From: Halorussus aquaticus
Lineage (GTDB): Archaea; Halobacteriota; Halobacteria; Halobacteriales; Haladaptataceae
Direction: 5' to 3'
Length of the DNA stretch: 64,000 nucleotides
Assembly (NCBI RefSeq): GCF_024218795.1
Contig: NZ_CP100400.1
Span: forward strand, 1,054,001 to 1,118,000
Positions 1 to 10,626 of the stretch are shown here, piece by piece. Below the pieces are notes generated by a model. That model was not told the DNA's origin and did no database searches. It was given only the letters and a program-made list of their open reading frames with translations. The position numbers and the translations under genes are program-made. Numbering within the stretch: position 1 is the first letter of the stretch; each line of letters begins with the position of its first letter.

Positions 1-17
1 TAGGCGAGCCAAAAACC

Positions 18-1259
18 ATGGCTCGTGATTCGCAGGTCGGTTCTTCGCAGGTTGGTTCGACGCGGCGGCGCTTCATCGCGGCCGGAACGAGCGTCGCGCT
101 CGGCGGGATGCTCGCCGGTTGTACCGGCGGGGGTGAGTCGTCCTCGGCCGAGACGGAGACGCAAGCCGAGACGGAAACGCAGACACAGACCGAGACGACG
201 ACGGGCGCGGAGTCGTACTCGGTGTCGATGTCGCCGGTGGGGACGGTCGAGTTCGACGCCGTCCCCGAGAACGTGTTCACGGTGTTCCCGCAGTACGCCG
301 ACATGGCCGTCGCGCTCGGTCACGGCGACGCGGTGAACTCGGTGTACGTCCCGAAGATGTCCGGGACCACGATGAACCACTACTACCACCACCTCGACGG
401 CGTCTCGTTCGAGTGGGAGGGGCTTTCGGACCCCCTGAACGGCGGACTCACGAAGGAACTCCTCTTCGAACTCGACAGCGACGTTCACCTCGCCGACCCC
501 GCGTGGGTCTCGACGCAGGAGAACTGGGACGAGTCGGACACCGAGGACATCGACTCGCAGGTGGCACCGTGGTTCGGCAACTTCTACAGCGGGACGCAGG
601 CCGCGCCGCCGGACGGCTACCAGAACTACGAGTACTACGACCTCTGGCAACTCTTCGGCAAGGTCGCCGAGGTGTTCAAAGAGCGCGAGCGCTACGAGGC
701 GCTGGCCGCGGTCCACGACGACCTCGTCGCCTCCATTCAAGAGCAACTCCCGCCCGAGGACGAGCGCCCGACGGCCGTGCGCGCCACGCTCTCGGGCGAC
801 GGCGAGTCGTTCTACACGTACCACCTCAACAAGCCGGGTTACTGGCTGGCCGACACCCGGCCGCTCGGCGCGAACGACGCGTTCGCGGAACAGGACTGGA
901 GCAACCTCTGGGGGACCGTCGATTACGAGACGATGCTGGAGGCCGACCCCGACGTGATTCTCCACCTCTGGGGCGCGACGCCGAACTACAGCATGGCCGA
1001 CACGCGCGCCTCGCTGAAGGACCACCCGGTCGGGAGTCAACTGACCGCGGTGAAGAACGACCGCGTGTACGCCTCCGGGATGCGGTATCAGGGTCCCATC
1101 ATGAACCTGTTCCAGATAGAGATGACCGCCAAACAGCTCTACCCCGACCTGTTCGGCGAGTGGCCCACTTACAAGGACGGCGAGCACTATCCCGAGATTC
1201 CCGAGGGCGAGCAGTTGTTCGACCGCGAGAAGGTCGCGTCCATCGTCGCCGGAAACTAG
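18..1259 (+). CDS. Tat-exported siderophore-type ABC substrate-binding lipoprotein
   Basis: A 413-residue lipoprotein that probably captures ferric siderophore, haem or cobalamin-like ligands outside the cell for an ABC importer. The twin-arginine cluster at residues 16-18, the hydrophobic stretch and the lipobox LAGC (Cys35) show Tat export and lipid anchoring. A Thr/Glu-rich linker (about 40-65) precedes a helical-backbone type III binding fold. The ATG at 18 puts the Tat signal at the N-terminus. No permease or ATPase gene is adjacent downstream; partners may lie left of the window. Family assignment is confident, the ligand is not. Confidence 0.85.
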   Translation: MARDSQVGSSQVGSTRRRFIAAGTSVALGGMLAGCTGGGESSSAETETQAETETQTQTETTTGAESYSVSMSPVGTVEFDAVPENVFTVFPQYADMAVALGHGDAVNSVYVPKMSGTTMNHYYHHLDGVSFEWEGLSDPLNGGLTKELLFELDSDVHLADPAWVSTQENWDESDTEDIDSQVAPWFGNFYSGTQAAPPDGYQNYEYYDLWQLFGKVAEVFKERERYEALAAVHDDLVASIQEQLPPEDERPTAVRATLSGDGESFYTYHLNKPGYWLADTRPLGANDAFAEQDWSNLWGTVDYETMLEADPDVILHLWGATPNYSMADTRASLKDHPVGSQLTAVKNDRVYASGMRYQGPIMNLFQIEMTAKQLYPDLFGEWPTYKDGEHYPEIPEGEQLFDREKVASIVAGN

Positions 1260-1362
1260 GCCCGCGACTGCTCGGTTCGACGGTCCGGCACTCGACGGCG
1301 ACCGCAGGCCTCTCTGGCCAACGACCACAGGCCTTTCTCGATTGGGACTCCACAGGACGAGC

Positions 1363-1728
1363 ATGGAGAAGGTGAACCTCGACGCTGGCTTCGACTCGTT
1401 CGACGAGACGTGGTCGCCCCGCCTCGCGGCCGAACTCGACGGACAGGCGGTCAAACTCGCCAAACTGGAGGGGGAGTTCGTCTGGCACCGCCACGACGAC
1501 GCCGACGAACTCTTTCTGGTTCGGGACGGGCGACTGCGCATCGAACTCCGAGACGACGAGAACGTGACTCTCGACGAGGGCGAGATGGTAGTCGTCCCGG
1601 CGGGCGTCGAACACCGACCGGTCGCGGACGACGGCGTAGCCGAGGTGCTACTCTTCGAACCGACAGAGACGAAGAACACGGGGAACGTCGAGAGCGAGGA
1701 GACCGAGGAGGAACTGGAGCGTCTCTGA
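1363..1728 (+). CDS. Single-domain cupin protein
   Basis: A 121-residue small cupin. Motif 1 is seen as HRHDDADELFLVRDG and motif 2 as PAGVEHRP, giving the two-His plus Glu/His metal site of the fold. The tail is Glu/Thr-rich and acidic, as usual for halophiles. I chose the ATG at 1363; a TTG 21 bp upstream would add residues with no cupin similarity. Substrate unknown; such proteins may bind a small molecule or act as isomerases or dioxygenases. It lies 103 bp after the lipoprotein gene and is probably independent. Confidence 0.85.
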   Translation: MEKVNLDAGFDSFDETWSPRLAAELDGQAVKLAKLEGEFVWHRHDDADELFLVRDGRLRIELRDDENVTLDEGEMVVVPAGVEHRPVADDGVAEVLLFEPTETKNTGNVESEETEEELERL

Positions 1729-1741
1729 TTCGTACGTCTGT

Positions 1742-2524
1742 CTACTCTTCCCACTGGGGATGGCGACCGGGGGTAGGTACGATGTCTACCGAGTCGCGTA
1801 GTTCGGATTCTTCTACCCACGGCTGACACCGGTCGTGTAGTTCGAAAAGCCGAAACTCGTTGAGGTGGACCCAACTGTACGACACGGTGTCGTCGTCCCC
1901 GCGTTCATCTGTCGCGTCAGTGAGATTCTCCTTCGTAATGTCGATTCCGTACTCCTGCGCTTCCGCGGCCAAGGCTCCAAGTTTCTCCTCCTTCTCGTCG
2001 TCTGTGAGGTCGTCGCTGTAGTAGATGTCCATCGCGGCGGCGACGACATCCGCTTTCCCGTCGAAGTTCTCGCCGGTCATCCAGCGGTAGTCTCGGGGGA
2101 GGACGTACGATCTGTCGAAGTAGGGCGTCTCGCTGATCTTTCCTAACTCCGTCACTTCGCCTCCGGCGTCCTGTTCGTACACGCCGACGACGTAGTCCGC
2201 GTACGCCGCCAAGAGGTGGAACCGTATTCGGAACTCGGGGAGTCGGTCGAGTCCGATTTGCCGGAGGTCACCCATCACGAAGGCGTAGGCGCTCAGTCGC
2301 TTGTTCAGTTCGTTCTCGACTTTCCGAAGACGACGGATGTACGGTTTCTTGTAGCTCCCGAGGACGAAGTAGGACGTTTCCGGCGTCTGCAAGTGCGGGA
2401 GTTCCTCGTTTGCGAACCCGAGAATGTCCGCAGTCTCGTGCGGTTCTAATTCGAGACCGTGGAGGGCTTGGTCTACGGCGGCCTCGATTTCGTCTGCGTT
2501 CGGTGGTACCGAAGGGTCCGCCAT
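1742..2524 (-). CDS. Hypothetical acidic protein of unknown family
   Basis: A 260-residue protein I do not recognise. It looks soluble and largely helical, with a central segment rich in Arg, Tyr and Leu (about 45-115) and an acidic second half; no signal peptide, membrane helix or catalytic motif is visible. It is divergent from the winged-helix gene at 2640 with 115 bp between them, so the two may form one module. Its GC content looks lower than that of neighbouring genes, which fits acquisition by transfer. Reading frame and promoter (an AT-rich TTTAAT just before the start) support a real gene. Confidence 0.7.
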   Translation of the reverse strand: MADPSVPPNADEIEAAVDQALHGLELEPHETADILGFANEELPHLQTPETSYFVLGSYKKPYIRRLRKVENELNKRLSAYAFVMGDLRQIGLDRLPEFRIRFHLLAAYADYVVGVYEQDAGGEVTELGKISETPYFDRSYVLPRDYRWMTGENFDGKADVVAAAMDIYYSDDLTDDEKEEKLGALAAEAQEYGIDITKENLTDATDERGDDDTVSYSWVHLNEFRLFELHDRCQPWVEESELRDSVDIVPTPGRHPQWEE

Positions 2525-2639
2525 CGGATTAAATCCCGCACCGCATCTGCTTATACTTTTCCAACTAGTTTGCCTATCGTGCGGAAAACCAAATTGGTTG
2601 ACCCAAAGTATTATTCACTGTCCCTTCGAAGTGTGTTGC

Positions 2640-3722
2640 ATGAGCGATAGCTCGTCGGCTAATCAGTCCGGGCCGTTCGAGGAGCAACGGCGTATCTTCG
2701 ACCTCCTCTCGCAGGAGACACGCCACCTCATCGTTCAGTACGTCCTCGGCCACCCGGAACATCTCCCATCACTCGACGAGCTAGATTACATGATTCCGAA
2801 GAGCAAGGCGGCTATCGGTGACCAACTCGATAATCTCGTCGAGGCAGGGGTTCTAGACGTGTATCGCTACGAGCCGAGTGTGAACAAGCGAGACCTTCCC
2901 TCGAAGTTCTACGGCTTCACTGAACGCGGCGTTGAGATTCTCCACGAGTACAACTATCTCCGAGGTGTTCCTGTAGCCCAAGCGTTGTACAAGAATACCC
3001 GGAAGTCGGAGAAAATAAAACGTCACGAGAACGCACCCCGGCCTGAACTCCCGAAAGCTGTTAGAGAACCATTTTCGAACGACAGTAAGCAGATACCAAA
3101 GGTAGAAGAAGAAATTCGGGATAGAAAAGGAAAGACACGAAGCGTCGATGACCAAGTGAAGTTGGTAATGGCATTATTCGAAGCAGAAACCGGACCAGAT
3201 CACGAGGGCCTAAAAAGGAGTGAAATGGAATCGCATTTAGATGTCGAACTCGAATTTACTCTTGGGACGATACTAAACCATCTTTCGGAAATCGACCTCG
3301 TTCAAAGGGTTTCACCGCCGGGACCGGATTTCTATGTAATTAGTGAACGGACTGATGAAATTGTTAATGGTCGAATTGAAGAGGAAGTCAAGCAAAATCT
3401 CGAAGGTCTAATCGCCCACATCGATGAAGAACCCCACTTCGCTAGAAAGTCACAGTTCTCTGAAGAAGGAGCGATTGCTGTAACAGACGGTGCAGGAAGA
3501 ACGCTTCGCAGTATCCTTGCAGAAGAATTTAGCATTATGCCAGAGAAAGTGGAACCATATCTCCGGAAAGGGAACTCTCTTGAAAAGCTAAACGCAGCTA
3601 TCGAAGCAATAGAACGAAGCGAATCTATAACCAAGCGAGAGGAATACGATAAAATCATCTTTAGAAGACAAGCTTACCGATACCGCCTGACCGAGAAAGC
3701 GGTCAAACTTGCTAAAAGCTAA
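2640..3722 (+). CDS. Winged-helix (ArsR-like) regulator-type protein with unusual AT-rich second half
   Basis: A 360-residue soluble protein. Residues about 10-110 form a haloarchaeal winged-helix domain (LLSQETRHLIVQYVL, then a recognition region and TERGVEILHEYN). The rest contains a second possible wHTH (about 175-225) and a charged C-terminal region with no recognised domain. ATG 2640 is preferred because it starts just before the domain and follows the TATA-like AGTATTATT near 2607. From about 3000 onward the DNA is clearly AT-rich and uses A/T-ending codons, unlike every neighbour. The stop abuts the convergent twy1 stop without a single spacer base. Likely a recent arrival; target unknown. 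Confidence 0.7.
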   Translation: MSDSSSANQSGPFEEQRRIFDLLSQETRHLIVQYVLGHPEHLPSLDELDYMIPKSKAAIGDQLDNLVEAGVLDVYRYEPSVNKRDLPSKFYGFTERGVEILHEYNYLRGVPVAQALYKNTRKSEKIKRHENAPRPELPKAVREPFSNDSKQIPKVEEEIRDRKGKTRSVDDQVKLVMALFEAETGPDHEGLKRSEMESHLDVELEFTLGTILNHLSEIDLVQRVSPPGPDFYVISERTDEIVNGRIEEEVKQNLEGLIAHIDEEPHFARKSQFSEEGAIAVTDGAGRTLRSILAEEFSIMPEKVEPYLRKGNSLEKLNAAIEAIERSESITKREEYDKIIFRRQAYRYRLTEKAVKLAKS

Positions 3723-4751
3723 TTAGTCCCCGGCAAACGCGTCCCGCGCCCAGAACTCGCTGTCCTTCTCGAGTTTCGGAACCCACGTGTCGTCGGTCTT
3801 CGACAGCAGGGCGACCCGCGAGACGGGCACCTCCTTCAGGTACTCGTGGTCGGGCATGTGTTCCTGAATCTGCTCGGCGAACGCCATCACGTCCTCGTGG
3901 TCGAGCATCGACTCTCTGGCCACTCGGTCACGCGACTCCCCGACGTGCATGTAGGACTTGAGTTCCACGAAGTCGGGGTCGGCGCGCCGGTAGAACCCGG
4001 CGTACCAGTCGGGGTGGTGGACGTTCTCCCCGCCGACCAGCGTCGTCCGGAGGACGGTCCGGGTCTCGTCCTTCTCGGCCAGTACGTCCATCGTCTCGAC
4101 CAACTTCTCCCACGCGTCGTCCTCCATCGCCTTCACCACCTCGTCGAAGGTGTGGCGCTCGGGAGCGTCCACGCTGACGTAGAGTTGCGTCGGGTCACAC
4201 TCCCGGATGACTTCGGGCCGAGTCCCGTTGCTCACGAGGAACGTGGTGATGTCGCGGTCGTGGAACGCCTCGATGAGTTCGGGCAGGTAGGGGTAGAGCG
4301 TCGGTTCGCCGTCGAGGCTGATGGCGACGTGGCGGGGTTCCATGCTCTCCTCGAATCGCTCGCGGGGCACCTCGTCGTTGCCGCCGAACCCCGAGAGGAG
4401 TTTCTTCTGGAGTTCGATGCTGGCGTCCACGACCGCCTCCGGGTCGTCCCACTCCACGTCCCCGAGTTCGTACGCGTGGCCCGCGTGGTCCCGCCAGCAG
4501 AAGACGCACCGCTCGTTGCACTTGACCACGGGCGTCATCTGGATGCACCGGTGGGACTCTATCCCGTAGAAAATGTTCTTGTAACACTTCCCCTCTCCGC
4601 GCAGGGCGTTGGCGGTCCATCCGCAGGTCTGGGCCGCGGTGTGGTTCTCGCTGTGGTAGTCCGGGGAGTCCACCTGTTTGGGACCGTCGTCCGAACTCCG
4701 CGAGTCTCGATTGCTCGTCGAGGTCTCCTCGACGGTGTCCGATTCGCTCAT
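3723..4751 (-). CDS. twy1: 4-demethylwyosine synthase (TYW1/Taw1), radical SAM
   Basis: Converts N1-methylguanosine-37 of tRNA-Phe plus pyruvate into the tricyclic imG-14, the first step of wyosine-type base formation. At 342 residues it matches archaeal Taw1. The radical SAM CxxxCxxC motif is CNERCVFC (about 78-85). Preceding Cys residues (QTCGW, KCYKNIFYGI) belong to the second cluster region typical of TYW1, and the SAM-binding segment SLDGEPTLYP follows. The first ~35 residues are a Ser/Asp-rich disordered extension. Convergent with the 2640 gene and independently transcribed from an AT-rich promoter upstream of 4751. Confidence 0.93.
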   Translation of the reverse strand: MSESDTVEETSTSNRDSRSSDDGPKQVDSPDYHSENHTAAQTCGWTANALRGEGKCYKNIFYGIESHRCIQMTPVVKCNERCVFCWRDHAGHAYELGDVEWDDPEAVVDASIELQKKLLSGFGGNDEVPRERFEESMEPRHVAISLDGEPTLYPYLPELIEAFHDRDITTFLVSNGTRPEVIRECDPTQLYVSVDAPERHTFDEVVKAMEDDAWEKLVETMDVLAEKDETRTVLRTTLVGGENVHHPDWYAGFYRRADPDFVELKSYMHVGESRDRVARESMLDHEDVMAFAEQIQEHMPDHEYLKEVPVSRVALLSKTDDTWVPKLEKDSEFWARDAFAGD

Positions 4752-4960
4752 TGTGAGAGAGATGTGGGCCGAGGCTAAAACGTTCTTTCCTCCGGCGGTC
4801 CCGCCGGGCCGCGTCTGTTCGCGACCGATCCGAACGTCTGGCGGCCCCTCGAACTAAAACTATACTACAGAAATCCCGAAAATGGTGGATAAATAACACT
4901 ATTCCTGCCGGGATAATTGGACAAGATTTAACCTACCGCTCTAAAAATCCCTTGACCGTA

Positions 4961-6523
4961 ATGGCATCTGAAACGTACGGTATCATCAGTCTGCTTCCGG
5001 CACTCCTCGCCATCGTGCTGACGCTGGTGAGCAGACAGGTGTTACTCTCACTGTTCTCGGGCATCTGGATAGGTGCGACCATCCTGATGGGGTGGAACCC
5101 GGTCGTCGGGGCGGCTCACTCCCTCCAGTTGGTCATCGACAACATCACCGCATCGTTCAACAGCAAACTCCTGTTGTTCACGTTCCTCTCGGGCGCGATG
5201 CTCGGGATGATATTCCTCTCCGGGGGCATGAAGGCCCTCGCAGACCGCATCATCTCGCGGATTCGGACCCGACGTCAGGCGGAACTCGGGACGAGCATCC
5301 TCGGGATGCTCATCTTCGTGGATTCGTACGCGAGTACGATGATTACCGGGTCCGTGATGCGACCCATCACCGACAAGTTCGACATCAGCCGCGAGAAACT
5401 CGCGTACCTGCTCGACTCGACCACTTCTCCCGTCGTCAGCGTCGCCGTCGTCTCGACGTGGGTCGGCTTCGAGGTCGGTCTCATCAAAGAGCAGTTCGCG
5501 GCGCTCGGCATCGAACGGAGCGCGTTCGTGGTGTTCCTCCAGAGCATCCCGTTCCGGTTCTACAGTCTGCTCGCGGTGGCGCTCGTGTTCATCGTCGTCA
5601 TCACCGGGTGGAACTTCGGCCCGATGAAGCAGGCGGAGAAGCGCGCGAAGGAGACGGGGAAGGTCCTCCGCGACGACGCGGACCCGCTGTTGGAGACCCG
5701 CGAGGAGGACATCGTGACGCCCGACCACGTCGATTCGCGCTGGTGGTACTTCGCGGCCCCCATCGTGGCGCTCGTGACCGTCACGGGTCTCGGACTCCTC
5801 ACCTCCGGCGGATGGCCGGGCGTCGCGCCGGTCGAGGCGCTGAAGGGCGCCGCGACGGCCGACGCCATCCTCTGGGGCGTCTTCTCGGCCTGCGCCCTCC
5901 TGTTGGCCATCCTCGTCGGCCACGCTCGCGTCGAACTCGAAGACATCAGCGACTCCATCTTCGAGGGGTTCAAGATGGTGATGTTCCCGGTCGCCGTCCT
6001 CTCGCTGGCGTGGACCATCGGGTCGGTCAGTGAGGCGCTCGGCGTCGGTCCCTACGTCGTCTCGGTGGCGGAGGGCGTCATCACCCCCGAACTCCTCCCC
6101 GCGGTCGTCTTCCTCGCCGCGGCCATCATCTCGTTCAGCATCGGTACCTCGTGGGGGACGATGGGCATCATGTTCCCCGTGGCCGTGCCCCTCGCGTTCA
6201 ACCTCGGCGCACCGCTCCCGGGCGCTATCGGCGCAATCCTCACCGGGTCGCTGTTCGGCGACCACTGTTCGCCCATCAGCGACACGACGGTGCTGTCGTC
6301 GATGTTCGCCGGGGCCGACCACGTCGACCACGTGAACACGCAGATTCCGTACGCCGTCCTCTGCGGGGTCGTGGCGACGGGCCTGTTCCTCGCCAGCGGC
6401 TACGGCGTCTCGCCGCCGCCGCTGCTCGCCGCGGGTGTCTTCGCACTCGTCGCGGCCGCGTACGGCCTGTCTCAGCACACGACGGTCACGATGCCGACGG
6501 TCTTCGGTTCGGACGCCGACTGA
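4961..6523 (+). CDS. NhaC-family Na+/H+ antiporter
   Basis: A 520-residue polytopic membrane protein with about 11-12 hydrophobic helices, expected to exchange Na+ (or an organic cation or acid) against protons at the cytoplasmic membrane. The family signature GDHCSPISDTT is clear near residues 428-438, and an earlier conserved segment, FVDSYASTMITGSVMRP, is also typical. The ATG at 4961 was preferred to the TTG 9 bp upstream. AT-rich promoter elements (GATTTAACC, CTAAAAATC) lie 10-40 nt before it. Sodium extrusion suits a halophile; exact substrate specificity cannot be read from sequence. Confidence 0.88.
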   Translation: MASETYGIISLLPALLAIVLTLVSRQVLLSLFSGIWIGATILMGWNPVVGAAHSLQLVIDNITASFNSKLLLFTFLSGAMLGMIFLSGGMKALADRIISRIRTRRQAELGTSILGMLIFVDSYASTMITGSVMRPITDKFDISREKLAYLLDSTTSPVVSVAVVSTWVGFEVGLIKEQFAALGIERSAFVVFLQSIPFRFYSLLAVALVFIVVITGWNFGPMKQAEKRAKETGKVLRDDADPLLETREEDIVTPDHVDSRWWYFAAPIVALVTVTGLGLLTSGGWPGVAPVEALKGAATADAILWGVFSACALLLAILVGHARVELEDISDSIFEGFKMVMFPVAVLSLAWTIGSVSEALGVGPYVVSVAEGVITPELLPAVVFLAAAIISFSIGTSWGTMGIMFPVAVPLAFNLGAPLPGAIGAILTGSLFGDHCSPISDTTVLSSMFAGADHVDHVNTQIPYAVLCGVVATGLFLASGYGVSPPPLLAAGVFALVAAAYGLSQHTTVTMPTVFGSDAD

Positions 6524-6685
6524 CGACCTCGGCCGACGCTCTTTCTTCGTCCGCTTTCGCGTTGCGCCTTGGTTCTCGCGTCACGGTCCAGCAAGCCGCG
6601 ACGAGGCGTGGCACCAGACGGTCCGCAGGTAGCTTTCGGAGAAAGATACATGTGGGAACGCTGAGACGACTGAACGAACGAGACC

Positions 6686-8740
6686 ATGAACTGGTCGCCG
6701 AGTAGACGGGAGTTTCTCACGGTCGCCGGTCCGGGAGGCGTCGCGCCGTCGGTCGCCGCCGACCGTCGGGCGAGTCTCGGAAACGTCTCTCTCGGGAACG
6801 CGACCGACGCCGTGCCCGACCATCCGTTCGCGCCGACCCCCGACGTCGAGTGGTCCGTCGATACCGACGCCGAAGAGGCGTTACTCCGCCGGTCGGCGGC
6901 CGACGACGCGGTCTACCTCACGACCGAGACCGGCGTGCGCGGGTTCTCGCCGGACGGAACCGAACTGTGGCGTCGCCGGATAGCGAGGGACGACGCGGAC
7001 TATCCGGTCGATATACACCCCGGAACGGGCGTGGTCTACGCCGAAGGCGAGGCGGGTCTCCACGCGCTCGACGCCGCCGACGGTCACACCCGGTGGCAGT
7101 ACTCCGGAGAGGGCGGCGTCGCCGAGAGACACGTGGACGTCTCGCTCGTCACTTCGGAGACGGTCTTCGTCCACGAAGACGGCATCGCGGCGGTCGCGGC
7201 GTCGGACGGACGCGAGCGTTGGCGATTCCGACCGGACGACTCGTTCTGGTTCAACCCGCACCTCGGCGGCGACACCCTCTATGCCGGGACGACGCACGGA
7301 CATCTGTACGCCCTCTCCGCCGCGGACGGGAGCGTCCGCTGGCACGCCGACCGCTCGGCGGAGGGGACGCCGCGGTTCTCCGTCGTCGACGTGACCGACG
7401 ACGTCGTGCTCGCGTGGGACTACGAGACCGGGCGACTGTGCGGTTTCGACCGGGACGACGGGGCGCTCCGGTGGCGATTCGACGCCGACGCGGACGAGAG
7501 GGGGTTTCCCGGGGTCGTTCTGGAGGACGCGGCGTACCTCGGTGGCGGTCGGCGACTCCGCGCGATTTCGACCGCTGGCGGGACCGAACGCTGGCGATAC
7601 GACGCGGGCGGTCCGGTCGTCGGTTGGCCCCGAATCGACGACCGGACCGCGTACTTCGGTACGCGCGGCGGCGTCCACGCTGTCTCGACCGCAGACGGAA
7701 CCGGACGATGGCGCTTCTCGACGGACGCGGACGCGCGAGCGTCCGTCATCGGCGTCACTGACGGGACAGTCGTCGTGGACAGTGAGTCGGAGGTCGTCTA
7801 CGGACTGGACGCGAAACGCGGCCGTCTCCGGTGGCGATTCGACCATCCCGGCCGCTCGCGGTGGTTGACGCAGGTCACAGACGGCGGAGTCTACTTCGTC
7901 ACCGAGTCCGGCACCATCTACGCCCTCTCGTCGCCCGGTTCGACGCCGCTCTACGACGCCTACCGGACCGTCACCTCGCCCGTCGCTCTCGCGGTCGGCG
8001 GTCTCGTCGGTGCGGCGGTTCTCGCGCGAGCGTACCGCCACCGCGGCCTCGACTGCGACGCCCGCGACGACTCGGCCGCCCCGACCGGATTCGCGGACTT
8101 CGAACTCGGCGACCGCCTCGCCAAGTCCGACTCCGCAGCGGTCTTCGCGGCCCGGACCCCGGCGGGCGACCGCGTCGCGCTGACGCGAATCACTCCCGGC
8201 GCGATAGCGGACGACGCCTTCGAAGCGGCCGTCGAGACGTGGGTAGACCTCGACGTTCGGGGCGTTCTCGGCGTCCGGACGTGGGGTACCGAACCGTCGC
8301 CGTGGGTCGCCACCGACCCGGTGGACGCGTCCCTCGCCGACCGCGCCGAGGACCTGCCGATCGCCGACCTCGCCCACGCGCTCGCCGATGCGGCCGAGAC
8401 GGTTCACCGCGCTCACCGCGTCGGCGTCACGCACGGCGCACTCGGCCCCGGAACCATCTGGTTGTCTGACGGCGAGGTTCGAGTCGGCGGTTGGCGACTC
8501 GCCGCGGTGCGCCGCGACGAGTCGCCCGCTGGGCCGACGGAACCGAACGACCCGGAGACAGCCGACAGCGACCGTCTGGCGGCACTCGCCGCCGACCTAC
8601 TCGGAGACTCAGCGACCGACCGCGACCGACCCGGCGAACTCGACGCCGTCCTCTCGCGGGCGCTCGCGGCCGACCCCGCCGAGGGCTACGACTCGCCGCT
8701 CCGGTTCGCCGATGCGCTTCGGTGGGCCGTCCGGGAGTAA
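6686..8740 (+). CDS. PQQ-type beta-propeller / transmembrane / pseudokinase protein
   Basis: A 684-residue receptor-like protein. The N-terminus [10 protein letters not shown] is a Tat-like signal. Residues about 50-420 hold repeated Trp-rich PQQ-propeller blades (ELWRRRI, TRWQYS, ERWRFR, RWHAD, LRWRFD). A transmembrane helix follows at about 428-446, then a protein-kinase-like domain from about 469 to the end. That domain lacks key residues: the VAIK lysine is Thr (VALTRI), the HRD motif is HGAL (583-586, Asp replaced by Ala585), the loop Asn is Thr590, and DFG is VGG (600-602). I infer an external sensor coupled to an inactive cytoplasmic kinase fold. Ligand and partner are unknown. Confidence 0.85.
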   Translation: MNWSPSRREFLTVAGPGGVAPSVAADRRASLGNVSLGNATDAVPDHPFAPTPDVEWSVDTDAEEALLRRSAADDAVYLTTETGVRGFSPDGTELWRRRIARDDADYPVDIHPGTGVVYAEGEAGLHALDAADGHTRWQYSGEGGVAERHVDVSLVTSETVFVHEDGIAAVAASDGRERWRFRPDDSFWFNPHLGGDTLYAGTTHGHLYALSAADGSVRWHADRSAEGTPRFSVVDVTDDVVLAWDYETGRLCGFDRDDGALRWRFDADADERGFPGVVLEDAAYLGGGRRLRAISTAGGTERWRYDAGGPVVGWPRIDDRTAYFGTRGGVHAVSTADGTGRWRFSTDADARASVIGVTDGTVVVDSESEVVYGLDAKRGRLRWRFDHPGRSRWLTQVTDGGVYFVTESGTIYALSSPGSTPLYDAYRTVTSPVALAVGGLVGAAVLARAYRHRGLDCDARDDSAAPTGFADFELGDRLAKSDSAAVFAARTPAGDRVALTRITPGAIADDAFEAAVETWVDLDVRGVLGVRTWGTEPSPWVATDPVDASLADRAEDLPIADLAHALADAAETVHRAHRVGVTHGALGPGTIWLSDGEVRVGGWRLAAVRRDESPAGPTEPNDPETADSDRLAALAADLLGDSATDRDRPGELDAVLSRALAADPAEGYDSPLRFADALRWAVRE

Positions 8741-8853
8741 CGGGAACGGCGTCCGAGAGTACCGAACCGAGGGCACCGACTGGTCCGACCGCGCGGACCG
8801 ACTGTCACGCTTCAGAAACCCATTTATCCGCCGGTCGAAAACCAACGAGTAAC

Positions 8854-10626
8854 ATGTATCTCCAGTTCCGGGACGACGTGGAGGCGCTTCTGACCTCCGC
8901 ACTCGACACGCTCGACCTCCCGACAGACGACCTCGGCGTCGAGGACCCGCCCGAGGGCGTGGACGCCGTGCTGGCCTCCAGCGCGGCGTTCCGACTCGCC
9001 GGGGAAGTCGGCGCACCCCCGCCGGAGGTCGCGACCGACCTCGCCGACGCGATCGACGCGAGCGAGTCCGAACTCGTCGCCGACGCCACCGCACAAGGAC
9101 CGTACGTCAACTTCGCGCCGAGCGACGCCTACTACGAGGCCACCGCCGAGGCGGCCCAGCGAGAGGACTTCGGCCACCTCGAACCGACCGGCGAGGACGT
9201 GGTGGTCGAACACACCTCCGCGAACCCGACCGGTCCGGTCCACGTCGGGCGGGCGCGCAACCCCATCGTCGGCGACGCCGTGGCGCGGGTCCTCGCGTTC
9301 GCGGGCCACGACGTGGACCGCCACTACTACGTCAACGACGCGGGCCGCCAGATGGCCGTCTTCACGTGGGCCTACGAGACCTTCGAGGAGGACGACCTGC
9401 CGGAACCGGAGCGCGACAAGGCCGACTACGACCTCGTGCGCTACTACCGGACGGGCAACGAATTCTTGGAGGAGGGCGACCCCGACGACGTCGAGGAAGC
9501 CGAGGACGAGATTCGGGCCATCATGCAGGGGCTGGAGTCCGGCGACGAGGAGACCTACGAGCGCGTGCAGGAAGTCGTGGACACCGTCCTCGGCGGGATG
9601 CGTGAGAGTCTGGACCGCCTGCCCGCCGAGTTCGACGAGTTCGTCAAGGAGACGCGGTTCCTCCGCGACGGGTCGGCCGACGACGTGGTCTCACGCCTGA
9701 AGGAACTCGACGAGGCCGTCTACGAGGAAGACGCGTGGCAACTCGACTTGGAGGAGTTCGGCATCGAGAAGAACTTCGTGTTCCTCCGGTCGGACGGCAC
9801 CACGCTCTACGCGACCCGGGACCTCGCCCACCACGAGTGGAAGTTCGACAACTACGACCGCGCCGTGACGGTCCTCGGCGAGGACCACAAGTTACAGGCC
9901 CGCCAGATGAACGCGACGCTCGAACTGCTGGGCAACGACACCGACGACCTCCAGCAGGTCATCTACTCCTACGTCAACCTCCCCGAGGGCAAGATGTCCA
10001 CCCGCGCGGGCACCGGCATCGACTTGGACGACCTGCTCGACGAGGCCATCGACCGCGCCCGCGAGGAGGTCGAGACCCGACTCGACGACCGCATCCGCGA
10101 CGACGACCTGACCGACGAGGACGTAGAGCGCATCGCCGAACAGGTCGGCGTCGGCGCGGTCCGGTACGACATCGTCTCCAAGCAACCGACGAAGGCCATC
10201 ACCTTCGAGTGGGACCGCGCGCTCGACTTCGAGGCCCAGAGCGCGCCTTACGTCCAGTACGTCCACGCTCGCTGCTGCGGGATTCTAGAAGAGGCCGGAA
10301 TCGACCCCGCTAGCACCGCCCCGGTCGCCGAGGGCTTCGACGCCTCACTGCTGGAGACCGAGGCCGAGCGCGAACTGCTGGCGGTCGTCGCGCGCTTCCC
10401 CGCGGTAATCGAGGAGGCCGCCGAGGACCTCGAACCGCACGTGGTCGCCACCTACACCCGAGAGATTGCCGATACGTTCAACACGTTCTACCGCGAGTGC
10501 CCGGTGCTGGCCGACGACGTGGACGACGACCTGCGAGACGCCCGCCTCGCGCTGGTCGCGGCGTCGAAGCACGCGGTCGGCAACGCGCTTCAGGTGCTGG
10601 GCGTCGCCGCGCCCCGGTCAATGTAG
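8854..10626 (+). CDS. argS: Arginyl-tRNA synthetase
   Basis: Class I synthetase that charges tRNA-Arg with arginine. It has 590 residues, normal for the family. The N-terminal additional domain is followed by the HIGH signature as HVGR (130-133) within [12 protein letters not shown], and the KMSKS loop as KMST (380-383). The DALR anticodon-binding domain, with [13 protein letters not shown], occupies the C-terminus. Start is ATG 8854, with a promoter-like CATTTATCC near 8821. The ATG gives the expected N-terminus; the frame is open further upstream but overlaps the preceding gene. Confidence 0.97.
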   Translation: MYLQFRDDVEALLTSALDTLDLPTDDLGVEDPPEGVDAVLASSAAFRLAGEVGAPPPEVATDLADAIDASESELVADATAQGPYVNFAPSDAYYEATAEAAQREDFGHLEPTGEDVVVEHTSANPTGPVHVGRARNPIVGDAVARVLAFAGHDVDRHYYVNDAGRQMAVFTWAYETFEEDDLPEPERDKADYDLVRYYRTGNEFLEEGDPDDVEEAEDEIRAIMQGLESGDEETYERVQEVVDTVLGGMRESLDRLPAEFDEFVKETRFLRDGSADDVVSRLKELDEAVYEEDAWQLDLEEFGIEKNFVFLRSDGTTLYATRDLAHHEWKFDNYDRAVTVLGEDHKLQARQMNATLELLGNDTDDLQQVIYSYVNLPEGKMSTRAGTGIDLDDLLDEAIDRAREEVETRLDDRIRDDDLTDEDVERIAEQVGVGAVRYDIVSKQPTKAITFEWDRALDFEAQSAPYVQYVHARCCGILEEAGIDPASTAPVAEGFDASLLETEAERELLAVVARFPAVIEEAAEDLEPHVVATYTREIADTFNTFYRECPVLADDVDDDLRDARLALVAASKHAVGNALQVLGVAAPRSM

